Position numbers and translations under genes: made by a program. Of a stretch of DNA of 64,000 nucleotides, positions 42,642-52,641 are shown one piece after another; position 1 is the first letter of the stretch; each line of letters starts with the position of its first letter. Source of the stretch: Streptomyces mayonensis. GTDB lineage: Bacteria; Actinomycetota; Actinomycetes; Streptomycetales; Streptomycetaceae. The stretch spans positions 1 to 64,000 of the forward strand of contig NZ_JACBYP010000021.1 of the NCBI RefSeq assembly GCF_018982965.1, read 5' to 3'. Under the pieces are notes generated by a model. That model had not been told where the DNA came from and did not search any database. It saw only the letters and a list, made by a program, of their open reading frames with translations.

Positions 42642-43610
42642 ATGCTGCAGAACGTGGCCGCCGTCCTGCTGGACGGGGTGCATCCCTTTGAACTGGGCGT
42701 GATCTGCGAGGTCTTCGGCATCGACCGGAGTGACGAGGGCCTTCCCGGGTACGACTTCGCGGTCGTCTCCGCGGAGGGCCCCGCGCTCGGCACCCATGTC
42801 GGCGGGCTGTCCGTCTCCACGCCCTACGGACTCGAGCGGCTGGACGAGGCCGACCTCATCGCCGTGCCGGCCGGCAACGACTTCGCCCGGCGCGAGTACC
42901 CGCCCGAGCTGCTCGAAGCCCTGCGCACGGCGACGGAGCGGGGCACCCGGGTGCTGAGCGTGTGCTCCGGGGTCTTCGTGCTGGGCGCCGCCGGTCTGCT
43001 GGACGGGCGGCGGTGCGCGGTGCACTGGCACCACGCGGCCGAGCTGAGCCGGCAGTACCCGCGGGCCCGGGTCTCGCCGGACGTGCTCTACGTCGACGAG
43101 GACCCGGTGATCACGTCCGCGGGAACCGCCTCCGGCATCGACGCCTGTCTGCACATCGTGCGCAAGGAGCAGGGGCCGGAGGTCGCCAACCGGATCGCCC
43201 GGCGCATGGTGGTGCCGCCGCACCGGGACGGCGGGCAGGCGCAGTACATCGAACGGCCGCTGCCGCGCTCCTCCTGCGACACGGTCGGCGAGGTGCTGGC
43301 CTGGATGGACCAGCACCTCGACGAGGAGGTCACCGTCGAACAGCTCGCGGCCCGGGCGCACATGTCCCCGCGCACCTTCGCCCGCCGCTTCCAGCAGGAG
43401 ACGGGGACGACCCCCTACCGCTGGCTCCTGCGCCAGCGCGTACTGCTGGCCCAGCGGCTCCTCGAGGCGACGGACGAGACGATGGACACCATCGCCCGGC
43501 GCACCGGTTTCGGCACGGCGGCGGCCCTGCGGCACCAGTTCGTGCGGGCCCTGGACACCACCCCGCACGCCTACCGGCGCGCGTTCCGGGGTCCGGAGGC
43601 CGCCGCCTGA
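42642..43610 (+). CDS. nrdS: AraC-family regulator with GATase1-like domain, NrdS
   Basis: A 322-residue DJ-1/PfpI-AraC regulator. The N-terminal GATase1-like domain (about 1-185, with the nucleophile-elbow-like SVCSGVFVLGAAG near residue 109) is followed by two AraC helix-turn-helix motifs (VEQLAARAHMSPRTFARRFQ and the MDTIARRTGFGTAAALRHQF part). In S. coelicolor the third gene of nrdABS is such a regulator, of no proven target. ATG is six bases after CACACT, so it may also have its own leaderless transcript. Confidence 0.88.
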   Translation: MLQNVAAVLLDGVHPFELGVICEVFGIDRSDEGLPGYDFAVVSAEGPALGTHVGGLSVSTPYGLERLDEADLIAVPAGNDFARREYPPELLEALRTATERGTRVLSVCSGVFVLGAAGLLDGRRCAVHWHHAAELSRQYPRARVSPDVLYVDEDPVITSAGTASGIDACLHIVRKEQGPEVANRIARRMVVPPHRDGGQAQYIERPLPRSSCDTVGEVLAWMDQHLDEEVTVEQLAARAHMSPRTFARRFQQETGTTPYRWLLRQRVLLAQRLLEATDETMDTIARRTGFGTAAALRHQFVRALDTTPHAYRRAFRGPEAAA

Positions 43611-43631
43611 GCCGCGGGGCCGCCGGGCCCG

Positions 43632-45008
43632 TCACCGCGCCACGGGCCTGACCAGCAGGTCGTGCGGGCGCAGGGTGATGCCGACCCGGACCGCGTCGTT
43701 GGAACCCGCCACCTGCTCGAAGCGGTACTTGGTGGCGAGGGCGGCCGTGATCAGGGTCAGCTGCGCCATCGAGAAGTGATCGCTGGGGCACTTGCGATTG
43801 CCCACGCTGAACGGCCTCATGGCGTATTTCGGCACATTCGTCGCGCGTTCCGGAAGCCACCGGTCGGGGTCGAACTCCAGGTTGTCGTCGTACGACTTCG
43901 GATCGCGTTGGATTGCGTACGGACTGTAGATGATGTCGGCTCCGGCCGGAATGCGATAGCCACCGAGTTCGGTCTCGGTCACCGCCCGCCGGGTCAATAC
44001 CCATACGGCCGGACGCAAACGCATGGCCTCGACGATGACATTGCCGGTGTGCTTCAGGCTGCGGACGTCCTCGAATGCCACGGGGCGCCCGCCGGTGACC
44101 GCTCGGACTTCGTCGCGTATGCGGTCGGCATGTTCCGGGTGGTCGGCAAGTGCCTGCAGCAACCACATGATCGTGGAGGCGATGGTTTCACTGCCCGGGG
44201 TGAGTATCGCGACCACCTGGTCGTGGATCTCCTGTTCCCCGATCGGGTCGCCATTGTCGTCCTTCGCCTCCAGCAATGCCGTGAGCAAATCGTCGGGCTT
44301 CTGACCGGATGCCCGGCGTTCGGCGATGATCTCGTCGACCAGCAGATGCAGATCGGCCAACGCGTTGTTGAACGCGCGGTTGGCCGGCAGGGGCAGCCGG
44401 TACAGCGGTCCGAGCGGGACCACCATGCGCCGGTACATGCCCCGGAAGACGGTGGCGAGGGCGACGCACAGCCGCTCGGCCCGCTCGTCCATGTACTGCC
44501 CGCGCAGCAGGCAGCGGGCCGCGACGCGCACGGCGACCCGGAAGGACTCGGAGGTCGCGTCGATCGTGGTGCCCGGCTGCCAGCGCTCGGTGAGGGCGTG
44601 CGCCTCCTCCTCCATGATCGGCCCGTAGGCGGGGATGGCGTCGAGCCGGAAGGCCGGCTGGATGGTGCGCCGCTGGCGGCGGTGGAGCGGGCCGTTGGCG
44701 GTGGCGACGCCCTCCTTGCCGAGCAGGCCCTCCAGCGACTCCCACAGCGGGCCGGCTATGTGGTAGTCGGGGCTCAGGGCGAGGGCGCCGGTCAGCTCCG
44801 GGTTCGTGACCGCGTAGACGGTCTTCGGGCCGAGCTTGATACGGACGACGTCGCCGTGGTCGCGCAGGCCGGCCATGTACGCCAGGGGGTCGCGGGCCAG
44901 CCGCCAGCCGTGGCCGAGCAGCGGCACGCCACCGCCCGCGAGCGGCGGCTCGGGCAGGTCGGGCGCCTGCTGCGGGCCGGTTTCGGGGTGGACGGACTCG
45001 ACGGTCAT
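43632..45008 (-). CDS. cyp170A1: Cytochrome P450 CYP170, albaflavenone monooxygenase
   Basis: Two-step allylic oxidation of epi-isozizaene to albaflavenone, 458 residues. The heme cysteine is Cys406 in FSVGNRKCP. The I-helix motif is [11 protein letters not shown] near residues 269-279, and the ExxR helix is near 325. In S. coelicolor this P450 also makes farnesene using a terpene-synthase-like site in its helical barrel. The Asp-rich motif DDNGD (250-254) needed for that is present here. Its ATG overlaps the eizA stop by four bases, as expected for the two-gene pathway. Confidence 0.93.
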   Translation of the reverse strand: MTVESVHPETGPQQAPDLPEPPLAGGGVPLLGHGWRLARDPLAYMAGLRDHGDVVRIKLGPKTVYAVTNPELTGALALSPDYHIAGPLWESLEGLLGKEGVATANGPLHRRQRRTIQPAFRLDAIPAYGPIMEEEAHALTERWQPGTTIDATSESFRVAVRVAARCLLRGQYMDERAERLCVALATVFRGMYRRMVVPLGPLYRLPLPANRAFNNALADLHLLVDEIIAERRASGQKPDDLLTALLEAKDDNGDPIGEQEIHDQVVAILTPGSETIASTIMWLLQALADHPEHADRIRDEVRAVTGGRPVAFEDVRSLKHTGNVIVEAMRLRPAVWVLTRRAVTETELGGYRIPAGADIIYSPYAIQRDPKSYDDNLEFDPDRWLPERATNVPKYAMRPFSVGNRKCPSDHFSMAQLTLITAALATKYRFEQVAGSNDAVRVGITLRPHDLLVRPVAR

Positions 45009-46090
45009 TTCTCACCTGCCGATTCGTTGTTGACGTACGGGGGCGTGGACCGGTCGTCCCAGCTGTCGACCATGTAGCGGCCGGACTCGTGGTGGAACCA
45101 GTAGACGGAACTGAACCAGTTCCGCATATTGCCGACGTTGGCCCGTACGGCGCAGCTCAGTTCCTTTCCGCGTACGGTTCCGTCGGCGAGTCCGTCGGCG
45201 AACCGCAGGGCGTCCTGCTCCACGGCGAGGAATTCCGTGATGCATTCCTCGACGCGTCGCCTGACTTCTCCGATCGCTTCTTCCAGCGTGAGCGAGTGGT
45301 GCGTGATGAGACTGATTCCGAGATTGTGGACCTCGTCCCCCGCTATTTCCTTGGGCAGCGAGCAGAGGTCGTTGTACCAGGCGGCGAATTCCTGACTCAG
45401 CAGTGCAGCCCGGCGATATGCCGGGTGTTTGCGGACCGCGTCCGGCAGTTCGCAGCCGGCGCTCGGCTCCAGCAGATCGGTCCAGATCCAGTGGGCGAAA
45501 GTGAGCCGGCGCAGTTCGAGATACTCCTCGACGCCGGGCACGACCTGGCGGGTGCGGTTGCCGAATTCCCGGTCGTACGCCTCGATCACCGCGTGGAAGT
45601 GCCGGGCGAAGCGGGCGTTCCAGGTGGCCGGCAGGAAGCCGTACAGCCTCCGTACGCTGTCGGCGAATCCGGCCACCAGCGTGTCCTCGTGGTGCAGGTG
45701 GTCCCCGGGTGCGTCGAGTGCTGTGTGCAGTTGGCCGCGCAGCCGCCGCCAGGCGGCGGGACGGCCGTGGACGATGTCCCGGTCGTGCCGGTCGTCCCAG
45801 ACGAAGAACCACGCGCTGTAGTCCGCTATCGCCTGCATGACCTCGTCGGGGGCGCCCAGGTAGTACCCCGCCATGAGGTCCGTGTAGCACAGTCCGTCGG
45901 CATATTCCTCGACCTTGTCCGCGGACATGAGCCGCTTTTCGAGCAGCCAGGTCCGGGTGTTCTCCTGGAGCCTCGGCCAATACGGGTGCAGTTGCCGCGG
46001 AAATGCCGCCTCGATCACCGGAAGACGAAGCGACGGCGGTACTGCGGTCGCGGTCGGTGTCGCTGTGGTGCCGTGTGGGAAAGCGTGCAC
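45005..46090 (-). CDS. eizA: epi-Isozizaene synthase
   Basis: Class I sesquiterpene cyclase turning farnesyl diphosphate into epi-isozizaene, 361 residues, the exact length of the S. coelicolor enzyme. The Mg-binding Asp motif is D99-DRHD, and the NSE motif starts at N240 (NDLCSLPKE), both in the positions known for that enzyme. The C-terminal region with RNWFSS and RY is intact. GTG start with GAGAGGGG upstream. First gene of the albaflavenone operon with CYP170. Confidence 0.96.
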   Translation of the reverse strand: MHAFPHGTTATPTATAVPPSLRLPVIEAAFPRQLHPYWPRLQENTRTWLLEKRLMSADKVEEYADGLCYTDLMAGYYLGAPDEVMQAIADYSAWFFVWDDRHDRDIVHGRPAAWRRLRGQLHTALDAPGDHLHHEDTLVAGFADSVRRLYGFLPATWNARFARHFHAVIEAYDREFGNRTRQVVPGVEEYLELRRLTFAHWIWTDLLEPSAGCELPDAVRKHPAYRRAALLSQEFAAWYNDLCSLPKEIAGDEVHNLGISLITHHSLTLEEAIGEVRRRVEECITEFLAVEQDALRFADGLADGTVRGKELSCAVRANVGNMRNWFSSVYWFHHESGRYMVDSWDDRSTPPYVNNESAGEK

Positions 46091-46280
46091 GAACAAACCC
46101 CTCTCAGCCGCCGGTGGCGCACTCCTCTCGCTGAGCGGGGCGTGCGCCGTTGCGTATCCCCGCACTTCCCATTCAGCACCACAACTGACCGTTCTGGGAA
46201 CGGATTTGCTCCCTTCACTACCCCTCGATACGACTTGATGCCGGAATTCTCCTGTTGTGTGCTGGCTCTCGGCAGACGAA

Positions 46281-46317
46281 CGGCGCCCGCTCGGGAGTGA
46301 GACCCGAACGGGCGCCG
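46281..46317 (-). terminator. Terminator between def and eizA
   Basis: A nine-base-pair GC stem, one mismatch, then five more pairs and a seven-base loop (CGGCGCCCG...CGGGCGCCG arms). It follows the def stop on the minus strand and separates it from the eizA promoter. The stretch 46091-46280 should contain the eizA promoter, but I cannot place it. Confidence 0.8.
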
Positions 46318-46351
46318 TGCGCAAGGGAGAGGGGAGGCGGGTGGGGCGGTG

Positions 46352-47002
46352 TCAGTCGTTGGCGACGACGGGGTAGCGGGGCTCGTTCTCGGCCATCTGC
46401 CGCAGCGCGTCCTTGCGTTCGCGCTTGGAGAGCCGGTCGATGTAGAGGTACCCGTACAGATGGTCCGTCTCGTGCTGCAAACACCGTGCGAAGTACCCGG
46501 TGCCGCGGACCCTGACCGGGTTGCCCTTCTCGTCCTGCCCGGTCACCTCGGCGTAGTCGGGGCGGGCGAGCGACGCGTAGGCGGTCGGCACGGACAGGCA
46601 GCCCTCGTTGCTGTCGTCCAGGCGGCGCCGGTCGGCGGGGAGTTCGACGAGCCTGGGGTTGCAGACGACTCCGACGTGGCGGACGCCCTCGTCGTCGGGG
46701 CAGTCGTAGACGAAGACCTTCTGGGCGACGCCGATCTGGTTGGCGGCCAGCCCCACGCCCTCGGCGGTGCGCTGGCTGGCGAACATGTCCGCGACCAGCT
46801 GCTGGAACTCCTCGCCGAAGTCGGTGACGTCCTCGCACTCCTTGTGCAGGACCGGGTTGCCCACCACCGTGATGGGGCGCGAGGTGCCGCGCCCGCGCCA
46901 GTCGGCCTCGCGCTGCTCGCACTCCCCGGTGTCGACGACGAAGCCCTCGTCGTCCACGGGGAGCACGCCCGTGTGCTGCTGATCGGTGTCCTGCTGGGCC
47001 AT
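46352..47002 (-). CDS. def: Peptide deformylase
   Basis: Removes the formyl group from nascent N-terminal Met, 216 residues. All three motifs are present: [10 protein letters not shown] near residue 79, EGCLSVP near 132 and QHETDHLYG near 176, giving the Cys/His/His metal site and catalytic Glu. A 35-residue acidic N-terminal extension precedes the core, common in one of several Streptomyces deformylases. The ATG used is MAQQD; an in-frame ATG about 13 codons upstream cannot be excluded. Confidence 0.94.
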   Translation of the reverse strand: MAQQDTDQQHTGVLPVDDEGFVVDTGECEQREADWRGRGTSRPITVVGNPVLHKECEDVTDFGEEFQQLVADMFASQRTAEGVGLAANQIGVAQKVFVYDCPDDEGVRHVGVVCNPRLVELPADRRRLDDSNEGCLSVPTAYASLARPDYAEVTGQDEKGNPVRVRGTGYFARCLQHETDHLYGYLYIDRLSKRERKDALRQMAENEPRYPVVAND

Positions 47003-47165
47003 GACCGACGTACGCCTTCCTCGAACTGCTGGGGTGGTGCTCATGACGACTGCTGCCGCACGGTCGCCGCGAAGTCCTGGTGCGGACTCGTGGTACGGGC
47101 TCCCGGTGCGGGGGCCCGGATGCGAAGACCCGGTGACGGCTGCCCGGTCAAGACTACGGGGCCGC

Positions 47166-48146
47166 TCAGCAGACCTCTTCCAGGTCCCGCCAGTCACGCG
47201 AGTCCGGACTGTCCGCGACCCAGCCGTCCAGCAGCCCCTTCACCAGCCCGGCCGGCGCAGCGACCCCGCACTCCCGCTCGGGCACCCACAACTGCCCGTC
47301 CGTGCGGTGCCCCAGGGGGCCGGGGTGTCCGGGCTCGCTGTGGTCGTGCGGGTCGAGGTGCTCGCCCTCGCCCTCGTCGGACGGCATCCGGGACTCCGAG
47401 CACATCCGGCACAGCAGCCGCACGGAGGACGACCAGTCCTCGGCGGCGAACCCGGCGTCGGCGGCCAGCTGCTCCAGGGCGTCGCGGTCGGACTCGGTGG
47501 CGGCCTCCAGGAGGACCACCCAGGTGGGCACGGGCGAGGGCGCCCACAGCTCGATCTCGTCGAAGACGGGGTAGGAGTGCCCCGCGCCGGTCGTCCGCTC
47601 CCCGTGCGGCACTCCGTCGTGCAGGACGACCTCGCCCCAGCGCCGCCCGGAGGACGGCAGCGGGATGGACAGCACCTCGACCCGGGCGGGGTCGAGCCGC
47701 CGCCCCCACACGACCTCGGCCTCGCCCTCGGGGGACAGCCGTACGGCCGCGCTGCCGAGGTCCATGCCGAGCGGCTCACCGGCGTCCGTGGCGTTCCCGG
47801 GGGTGCGCAGCCCGTAGGCCTGCCAGGCCCGGCGGGCCAGCGGCCAGTCCTGCAGGGCGGTCGCCGCGATGCCGACGTTCCACCAGTCGGGGGCCCCGGT
47901 GTCCCGGTCGAGGAGTGCCACGGCCCTGAGGCCGGCCGCCCTGGCCTGCTCCCAGTCGTGCCGGAACTTGTGCAGCAGCGCGAGGTTGAACCAGGACTCC
48001 GACAGCCAGGGCTCCAGGTCGGCCGCCCGCGTCAGCAGCGCACCCGCGTCGTCGTAGCGACCGTCGCCGATCAGCGTGAACGCGCGGTCGGTGGCCTGCC
48101 GCCAGGAGGCGGAGGGCCGGTGCCGTGCCTTGCCGAAGATCCTCAC
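47166..48146 (-). CDS. Tetratricopeptide-repeat protein
   Basis: A 326-residue cytoplasmic protein. The N-terminal 110 residues contain about three TPR-like helical pairs ([20 protein letters not shown], then [20 protein letters not shown]). The remainder is an uncharacterised conserved region with an isolated CRMC near residue 245 and an acidic His-rich loop ([18 protein letters not shown]) that could bind metal. The start is GTG. Function unknown. It is on the same strand as def, 163 bases upstream. Confidence 0.78.
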   Translation of the reverse strand: MRIFGKARHRPSASWRQATDRAFTLIGDGRYDDAGALLTRAADLEPWLSESWFNLALLHKFRHDWEQARAAGLRAVALLDRDTGAPDWWNVGIAATALQDWPLARRAWQAYGLRTPGNATDAGEPLGMDLGSAAVRLSPEGEAEVVWGRRLDPARVEVLSIPLPSSGRRWGEVVLHDGVPHGERTTGAGHSYPVFDEIELWAPSPVPTWVVLLEAATESDRDALEQLAADAGFAAEDWSSSVRLLCRMCSESRMPSDEGEGEHLDPHDHSEPGHPGPLGHRTDGQLWVPERECGVAAPAGLVKGLLDGWVADSPDSRDWRDLEEVC

Positions 48147-48259
48147 GATTCCCGCCTGCCAGTTCCGTTCAGTGGGCTGGCTGTGCCTTTCGCGCCCCCG
48201 GACACCCTCTCCTCCGCATCAAACCACGTGCGGCTGCGGAGGCGCTCATTACCCATGGG

Positions 48260-49507
48260 TTACCCAGCCGCGGGCTCGGTAAGGCTGCCTCGGGCAAGGA
48301 CCCGGGCCAGTGCTTCCACCACCTCGGGAGCGTAGTCGCCCGCGGTGGCCAGGCGCAGCTCCTCCAGCGCCGTCAGATCGCCGCCCGGCCCCGCCTCGCG
48401 CGCCTTCTCCTCGTACGCGTTCACGACCCGCACGATCCGCGCGGCGACCGGCTGCTCCCGGCACGGGTCGGCCTGGCGCTCCACCACCACGGCGACCGCC
48501 GCGTCGACGCCGGTCTGGCGGACGACGGCGCCGCCGAGGAGCGCGATCCGGCGCTGTTCGGTGACGGGCAGCGCCGCGGTGGCTCCCGCCGGGACCGGGT
48601 CCACCAGGCTGAGCTGGCCGATGTCGTGCATGAGCGCCGCGTACTCCAGGACGGTCAGTTCGGCACCGGAGAGCCCGAGGTCGCGGCCGACCGCCACGCC
48701 GAGCCGGGCGACGCGGCGGGCGTGCCCGGCCGGGGTGTACCCGGCGATCTCGGTGGCGCGGGCCAGGGAGGCGATGGTCTGCCGGTAGGTGGCCCGGACG
48801 GCGGCGTACCGGCGGTAGGACAGCTGGGTGAGCAGCAGCGGTACGCAGAGGACGGGCAGCGCCCACAGTCCCGCGACGGCGACCGCGAGCGCCATGACGG
48901 CGCCGGTCGCGCACACCGCGGACGTGATGCCGACCATCCCGCGCAGTTCCTCGCGCAGCAGCGGGCCGAAGGGCCACCCGGTGCGGGCGTGGGCGGGGGC
49001 CGCGGCGAGCACGGCGTCGCACAACGTGGTCAGGGCGAGCACCGCGAGCAGCAGCAGCGCGTGGGCGGGGCCGCTCCAGTCCTCGAAGACGCCCTGGTTG
49101 GACAGCGGACGGAAGCACACGGCCGCGAAGGCGACGGTGAGCACGCGCCGCGCCAGGTGTCCGAGGACGGGGCCGTTGCCGCGGGCGACGTGGGGCACGC
49201 TGCCGAGCAGGGCGGCGGCGGCCACGACGGTCACGGTCTGCGCGACACCGTGGTGCGCGGGCTGCCCGGCGACGTCCGCGAGCAGCGTGTACGCGAGCGC
49301 CCCGGCGGCGCCGAGCGGCGCGGCCTCCCGGACCTCGGCCCCGGACCTCCGGGTCAGCTCGCCGAGGGAGACCAGCGCCCCGAAGGCCAGCGCGACGGGG
49401 CGCTGCGCGAGCCCGGACCAGAGCACGGGGACGAGGCAGCCGAGCACGAGGAACCCCGCACAGAGGGGCACGAGGATCCGCACGCACACGGGCACGAGCC
49501 GCCTCAC
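48260..49507 (-). CDS. Membrane protein with degenerate HD-GYP-type domain
   Basis: A 415-residue protein with about seven hydrophobic segments in the first 225 residues and a C-terminal HD phosphohydrolase domain. The HD pair is present (LMHDIGQLSL near 295), as is the opening GYTPAGHARRVA. The downstream GYP motif and the second His region are missing (ERQADPCREQP stands where HHERLDGSGYP should be). It is thus likely inactive toward cyclic-di-GMP or acts on another substrate. It is coupled by GTGA overlap to the small gene upstream and pairs with an intact HD-GYP gene. Confidence 0.82.
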   Translation of the reverse strand: MRRLVPVCVRILVPLCAGFLVLGCLVPVLWSGLAQRPVALAFGALVSLGELTRRSGAEVREAAPLGAAGALAYTLLADVAGQPAHHGVAQTVTVVAAAALLGSVPHVARGNGPVLGHLARRVLTVAFAAVCFRPLSNQGVFEDWSGPAHALLLLAVLALTTLCDAVLAAAPAHARTGWPFGPLLREELRGMVGITSAVCATGAVMALAVAVAGLWALPVLCVPLLLTQLSYRRYAAVRATYRQTIASLARATEIAGYTPAGHARRVARLGVAVGRDLGLSGAELTVLEYAALMHDIGQLSLVDPVPAGATAALPVTEQRRIALLGGAVVRQTGVDAAVAVVVERQADPCREQPVAARIVRVVNAYEEKAREAGPGGDLTALEELRLATAGDYAPEVVEALARVLARGSLTEPAAG

Positions 49508-49884
49508 CGGGGACGCCTCCCGTGACCGCGGAGCGGGCTGCCTTGTGACGGTGCCGGGGGTGGTCCGCCCGCCGGCGTCGGTGGCCGTGAGTCCGGAGGG
49601 GCGAGGTCGCCGCGCGGTGCGCGGGTGCGGGGACGCCCCGGGACACCGGGAGCGGACTGCCGGCCGGCGCCGGCGGCCGCGTCGTCGACCGGACGCCGGC
49701 TACCGGGGGGCGCGTACCGGGACCGGCATCCGGAGCCGGGAGTCACGCACCCGGACCGACACCCCAAGCCGGAAGCCACGCACCCCGACCGGCATCCGGA
49801 GCCGGGGGCGCTGTCGTTTGCCGCCACTGCCACTGCCACCGCCACCGGCACCGCCGACCGGCAACGGGCCCGGTGCCGCGTCAC
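49504..49884 (-). CDS. Small coupled reading frame with cysteine-containing 11-residue repeats
   Basis: Frame of 126 codons lying exactly between two HD-domain genes. Its GTG overlaps the HD-GYP stop and its TGA overlaps the next GTG, four bases each. The product begins with an Arg-rich stretch and a short hydrophobic AVPVAVAVAVAA, then about three repeats of the form PGSGCRSGCVA, then a Pro/Arg-rich tail. No family is recognised. The double overlap argues for translation; the low complexity argues for caution. Confidence 0.55.
   Translation of the reverse strand: MTRHRARCRSAVPVAVAVAVAANDSAPGSGCRSGCVASGLGCRSGCVTPGSGCRSRYAPPGSRRPVDDAAAGAGRQSAPGVPGRPRTRAPRGDLAPPDSRPPTPAGGPPPAPSQGSPLRGHGRRPR
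49695..49806. repeat. 33-base repeats in the small coupled gene
   Basis: About three imperfect units built on CCGGCATCCGGAGCCGGG and a following TCACGCACCC encode the 11-residue cysteine repeats. Unit length is a multiple of three, so copy-number change keeps the frame. Confidence 0.65.
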
Positions 49885-51242
49885 GACACCACCCCCCGGC
49901 CCACGCTGTCACGCGTGTCCTCGTCCTGGCCCGGGATCGTGCCGGTGCGCGGGGCGGGTGTGCCGTCGGCGGTCACCGAGGGGCGCCAGCCGTGGCGGCC
50001 CAGGGCGCGGACCAGTGCCCCCACCATCCGGGGGTCGAACTGCCCCCCGGCGCACCGCTGGAGCTCGCGCACGGCCACCGCGACGGGCCGGGCCCTGCTG
50101 TAGGAGCGCGTGGAGGTCATCGCGTCGAAGGCGTCGGCGACGGCCACCACCCGGGCCGACTCGGGGATGCGGTCGCCGACGAGGCCGTAGGGGTAGCCGC
50201 TGCCGTCCAGCCGTTCGTGGTGGTGGAGGACGGCGGCCCGCGCCTCGCCGAGGAAGCGGATGCCGCGCACCATCTCGTGCCCGTACTCGGGGTGCAGTTC
50301 GATCACGCGCCGCTCCTCGGGCGTCAGTGGCCCGTCCTTGCGCAGCAGCCGGGTGGGCACCCCGAGCTTGCCCACGTCGTGCAGGATCCCGGCGAAGCGC
50401 AGTGTCTCGACGCGCTCGTCGTCCATGCCCAGCTCGCGGGCGATCATCATGGAGGCCTGGCCGACGCGCTCGCTGTGCCCGCGCGTGTAGCCGTCCTTGA
50501 TGTCGACGGCCTGCACCAGGGCGCGGATGGTCGCCTGGTGGGCGGCCCGCTCCCGGTGGTACTGGGCGAACGCCCACCAGGCCACGCACATCGGCAGCAG
50601 CACCAGCAGCGCGGCGACCGGCCCGTAGGGGCTGCGCCACAGGACCGCCATCATCAGCCCGGCGAGCCCGTGCACGGCGACCGGTGCGAGCGAGCGCACG
50701 AAGAGCCCTCGCCACACCCGGCCCGTGGGCAGGCGCAGGCGCCGGCCCACGGGCACCCGCGGCGTTGCCACGGCGAGCGTCCGGATCCCGCCGTCCAGCA
50801 GGGTGAGGACCAGGCAGAACGCCAGTACCGCGGCACCGGCGGGGACGAGCGCGTAAGGGAAGTCGGACTCGACGACCGCGTCCCGCCCGCCGAGCTGCCA
50901 GTGCGTCCACGCGGCCGCCCACACGGCCAGCGCCAACTGGGCGGCCCGCCAGGCGCGCCGCAGTCCGCGCGGCCGTTGCGCCACGGGGGCCAGCAGTGCC
51001 CCGGGCAGCGCCACGAGCGCGGCGGCGGGCGGTGGCAGCAGGAAGGCGCCGGCGAGCAGCACGGGATAGCAGGTCCCCACGAAACGGGACCGTGCGACGA
51101 GTTCGGAGCCCGCGTACAGACCGGCGAGCAGCAGTACCGCCCACCAGGGCGTGTGCACCCGCGGCAGCGGCCACAGACAGACCAGGACGGCGAGGGCGAC
51201 GCAGACGACGTAGGCACGCGCGCGTGCCGGTACAGCGTCCAT
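49881..51242 (-). CDS. Membrane HD-GYP phosphodiesterase
   Basis: A probable cyclic-di-GMP phosphodiesterase, 453 residues. Six to eight hydrophobic segments fill residues 1-225. The HD-GYP domain follows with DGYTRGHSERVG near 250, FAGILHDVGKLGVPT near 285 and the complete HHERLDGSGYPYGL near 340, then ARVVAVADAFDAM. All metal and GYP residues are intact, unlike its neighbour. It is the first gene of a three-gene coupled set. Cyclic-di-GMP controls Streptomyces development through BldD, which makes this a plausible input. Confidence 0.9.
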   Translation of the reverse strand: MDAVPARARAYVVCVALAVLVCLWPLPRVHTPWWAVLLLAGLYAGSELVARSRFVGTCYPVLLAGAFLLPPPAAALVALPGALLAPVAQRPRGLRRAWRAAQLALAVWAAAWTHWQLGGRDAVVESDFPYALVPAGAAVLAFCLVLTLLDGGIRTLAVATPRVPVGRRLRLPTGRVWRGLFVRSLAPVAVHGLAGLMMAVLWRSPYGPVAALLVLLPMCVAWWAFAQYHRERAAHQATIRALVQAVDIKDGYTRGHSERVGQASMMIARELGMDDERVETLRFAGILHDVGKLGVPTRLLRKDGPLTPEERRVIELHPEYGHEMVRGIRFLGEARAAVLHHHERLDGSGYPYGLVGDRIPESARVVAVADAFDAMTSTRSYSRARPVAVAVRELQRCAGGQFDPRMVGALVRALGRHGWRPSVTADGTPAPRTGTIPGQDEDTRDSVGRGVVS

Positions 51243-51296
51243 GAGCCCCTCCCCGGCCAGGCCTGTCAGGCTCGGAGCCTAGGGCGACGACGAGGA

Positions 51297-51424
51297 GGCC
51301 GCGGGCAGATAACCCGCGGATTAGCACGTACGAGTGACTCAGGCGTGATGGCTCGGGCCTGGTGACTCAGGCCGCGTGCGTCGGGCCTGGTGCGTCACGA
51401 CTCGTGCGTCACGCCTCGTGCGCC
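51297..51424. repeat. Degenerate GTGCGTCA/GACTCAGGC repeats downstream of rsrA
   Basis: Several interleaved short elements (GTGACTCAGGC twice, GGGCCTGGTG twice, CGTGCGTCACG twice) fill the gap between rsrA and the HD-GYP gene. No clean terminator is seen. Confidence 0.5.
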
Positions 51425-51736
51425 TCAGGACTCCTGCGGAGCCGACGGCGCGGCGGTGACGTCGTGGTCGGGCACGGACTGCCCGGACCGGATGAGGTCC
51501 AGCCGCCCCATCACCTTGGCACGCAGGTCACCCGGCACGTCGTCCTGACCGCAACACCGCTTGACCAGCTTCTTCACGGCCTGCTCCAGCCCGTACTTCT
51601 CCAGGCAGGGCGAGCACTCCTCGAAGTGGTGCTCGAACTTCACGCAGTCCGAGTCCGGCATCTCTTTGTCGAGGAACTCGTAGAGATGATCGAGGATTTC
51701 GCTGCAATCCGTCTCGTGCGGCTCTCCGCAGCTCAT
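51425..51736 (-). CDS. rsrA: Zinc redox anti-sigma factor RsrA
   Basis: Binds and inhibits SigR when reduced; disulfide formation releases zinc and SigR. The 103-residue protein has the seven cysteines of the S. coelicolor protein in the same positions (3, 11, 31, 41, 44, 61, 62). It also has His7 and the H37-x3-C41-x2-C44 ZAS motif (HFEECSPC). The ATG overlaps the sigR stop (ATGA). Confidence 0.97.
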
Positions 51737-52581
51737 GACCCCGAGCCTTTCGCTTCGTTCGACTCTCCGGCGCCGGCCGGGACCAGCCCGCGGTCACGGG
51801 CGTAGTCCTCCAGCATGCCGCGCAGCTGACGGCGTCCACGGTGCAGCCGGGACATCACCGTACCGATGGGTGTCCCCATGATGTCGGCGATCTCCTTGTA
51901 GGCAAACCCCTCGACGTCCGCCAGATAGACGGCGATACGGAACTCCTCGGGAATCGCCTGCAGCGCTTCCTTGACGTCCGAGTCCGGCAGGTGGTCCAGC
52001 GCCTGCGACTCGGCGGAGCGCAGACCGGTCGACATGTGCGACTCGGCGCGCGCCAGCTGCCAGTCCTCGATCTCCTCGGCCGCACTGCGCTGGGGTTCGC
52101 GCTGCTTCTTGCGGTACGAGTTGATGAAGGTGTTCGTGAGGATGCGGTACAGCCACGCCTTGAGGTTGGTGCCCTCGCGGAACTGGTGGAAGGACGCGTA
52201 CGCCTTGGCGTAGGTCTCCTGCACCAGGTCCTCGGCGTCGGCCGGATTACGCGTCATGCGCAGCGCGGCCGAGTACATCTGGTCGAGGAACTCCAGCGCG
52301 TCCCGCTCGAAGCGCGCGCTGCGCTCCGCGGTCGACTCCGCGCCCGTACCCCGGCCCTCGGGCTGCTCCGCCTGGCCGTGTTCGGTCCCTGCGTCGGTCC
52401 CAGTGACCGGACCCACCTCCTCCAGTGTTGTCGCGGGGCCGAATGCGGCCACGCTCGAATCGGAGGATAGACGACGATCCGGTCCGCCCGCCGCCCGAAC
52501 GGGGGCGGTCTTCGCCGCGTGCAGCACCGTCCAGTCCAGGTCGGCGCGGCTGCTGCGACGAGGGCAGAAGGTCGAACCCAT
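51733..52581 (-). CDS. sigR: Thiol-stress ECF sigma factor SigR (with SigR' long form)
   Basis: ECF sigma factor for disulfide stress. The long form from the ATG at 52581 has 282 residues. The usual SigR of 227 residues should start at the GTG at 52416, exactly 55 codons downstream, the difference known for the unstable SigR' of S. coelicolor. Region 2 is [19 protein letters not shown], then [15 protein letters not shown]. Region 4 has [22 protein letters not shown] sigma-R promoter stands 60 bases upstream, giving positive feedback to the long form. Confidence 0.97.
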
Positions 52582-52641
52582 GCGGCGGACTTCCTCTCCT
52601 ACGGCGTCGGTGCTGAGGGCTCAGCAACGTACGTCCGCCAC

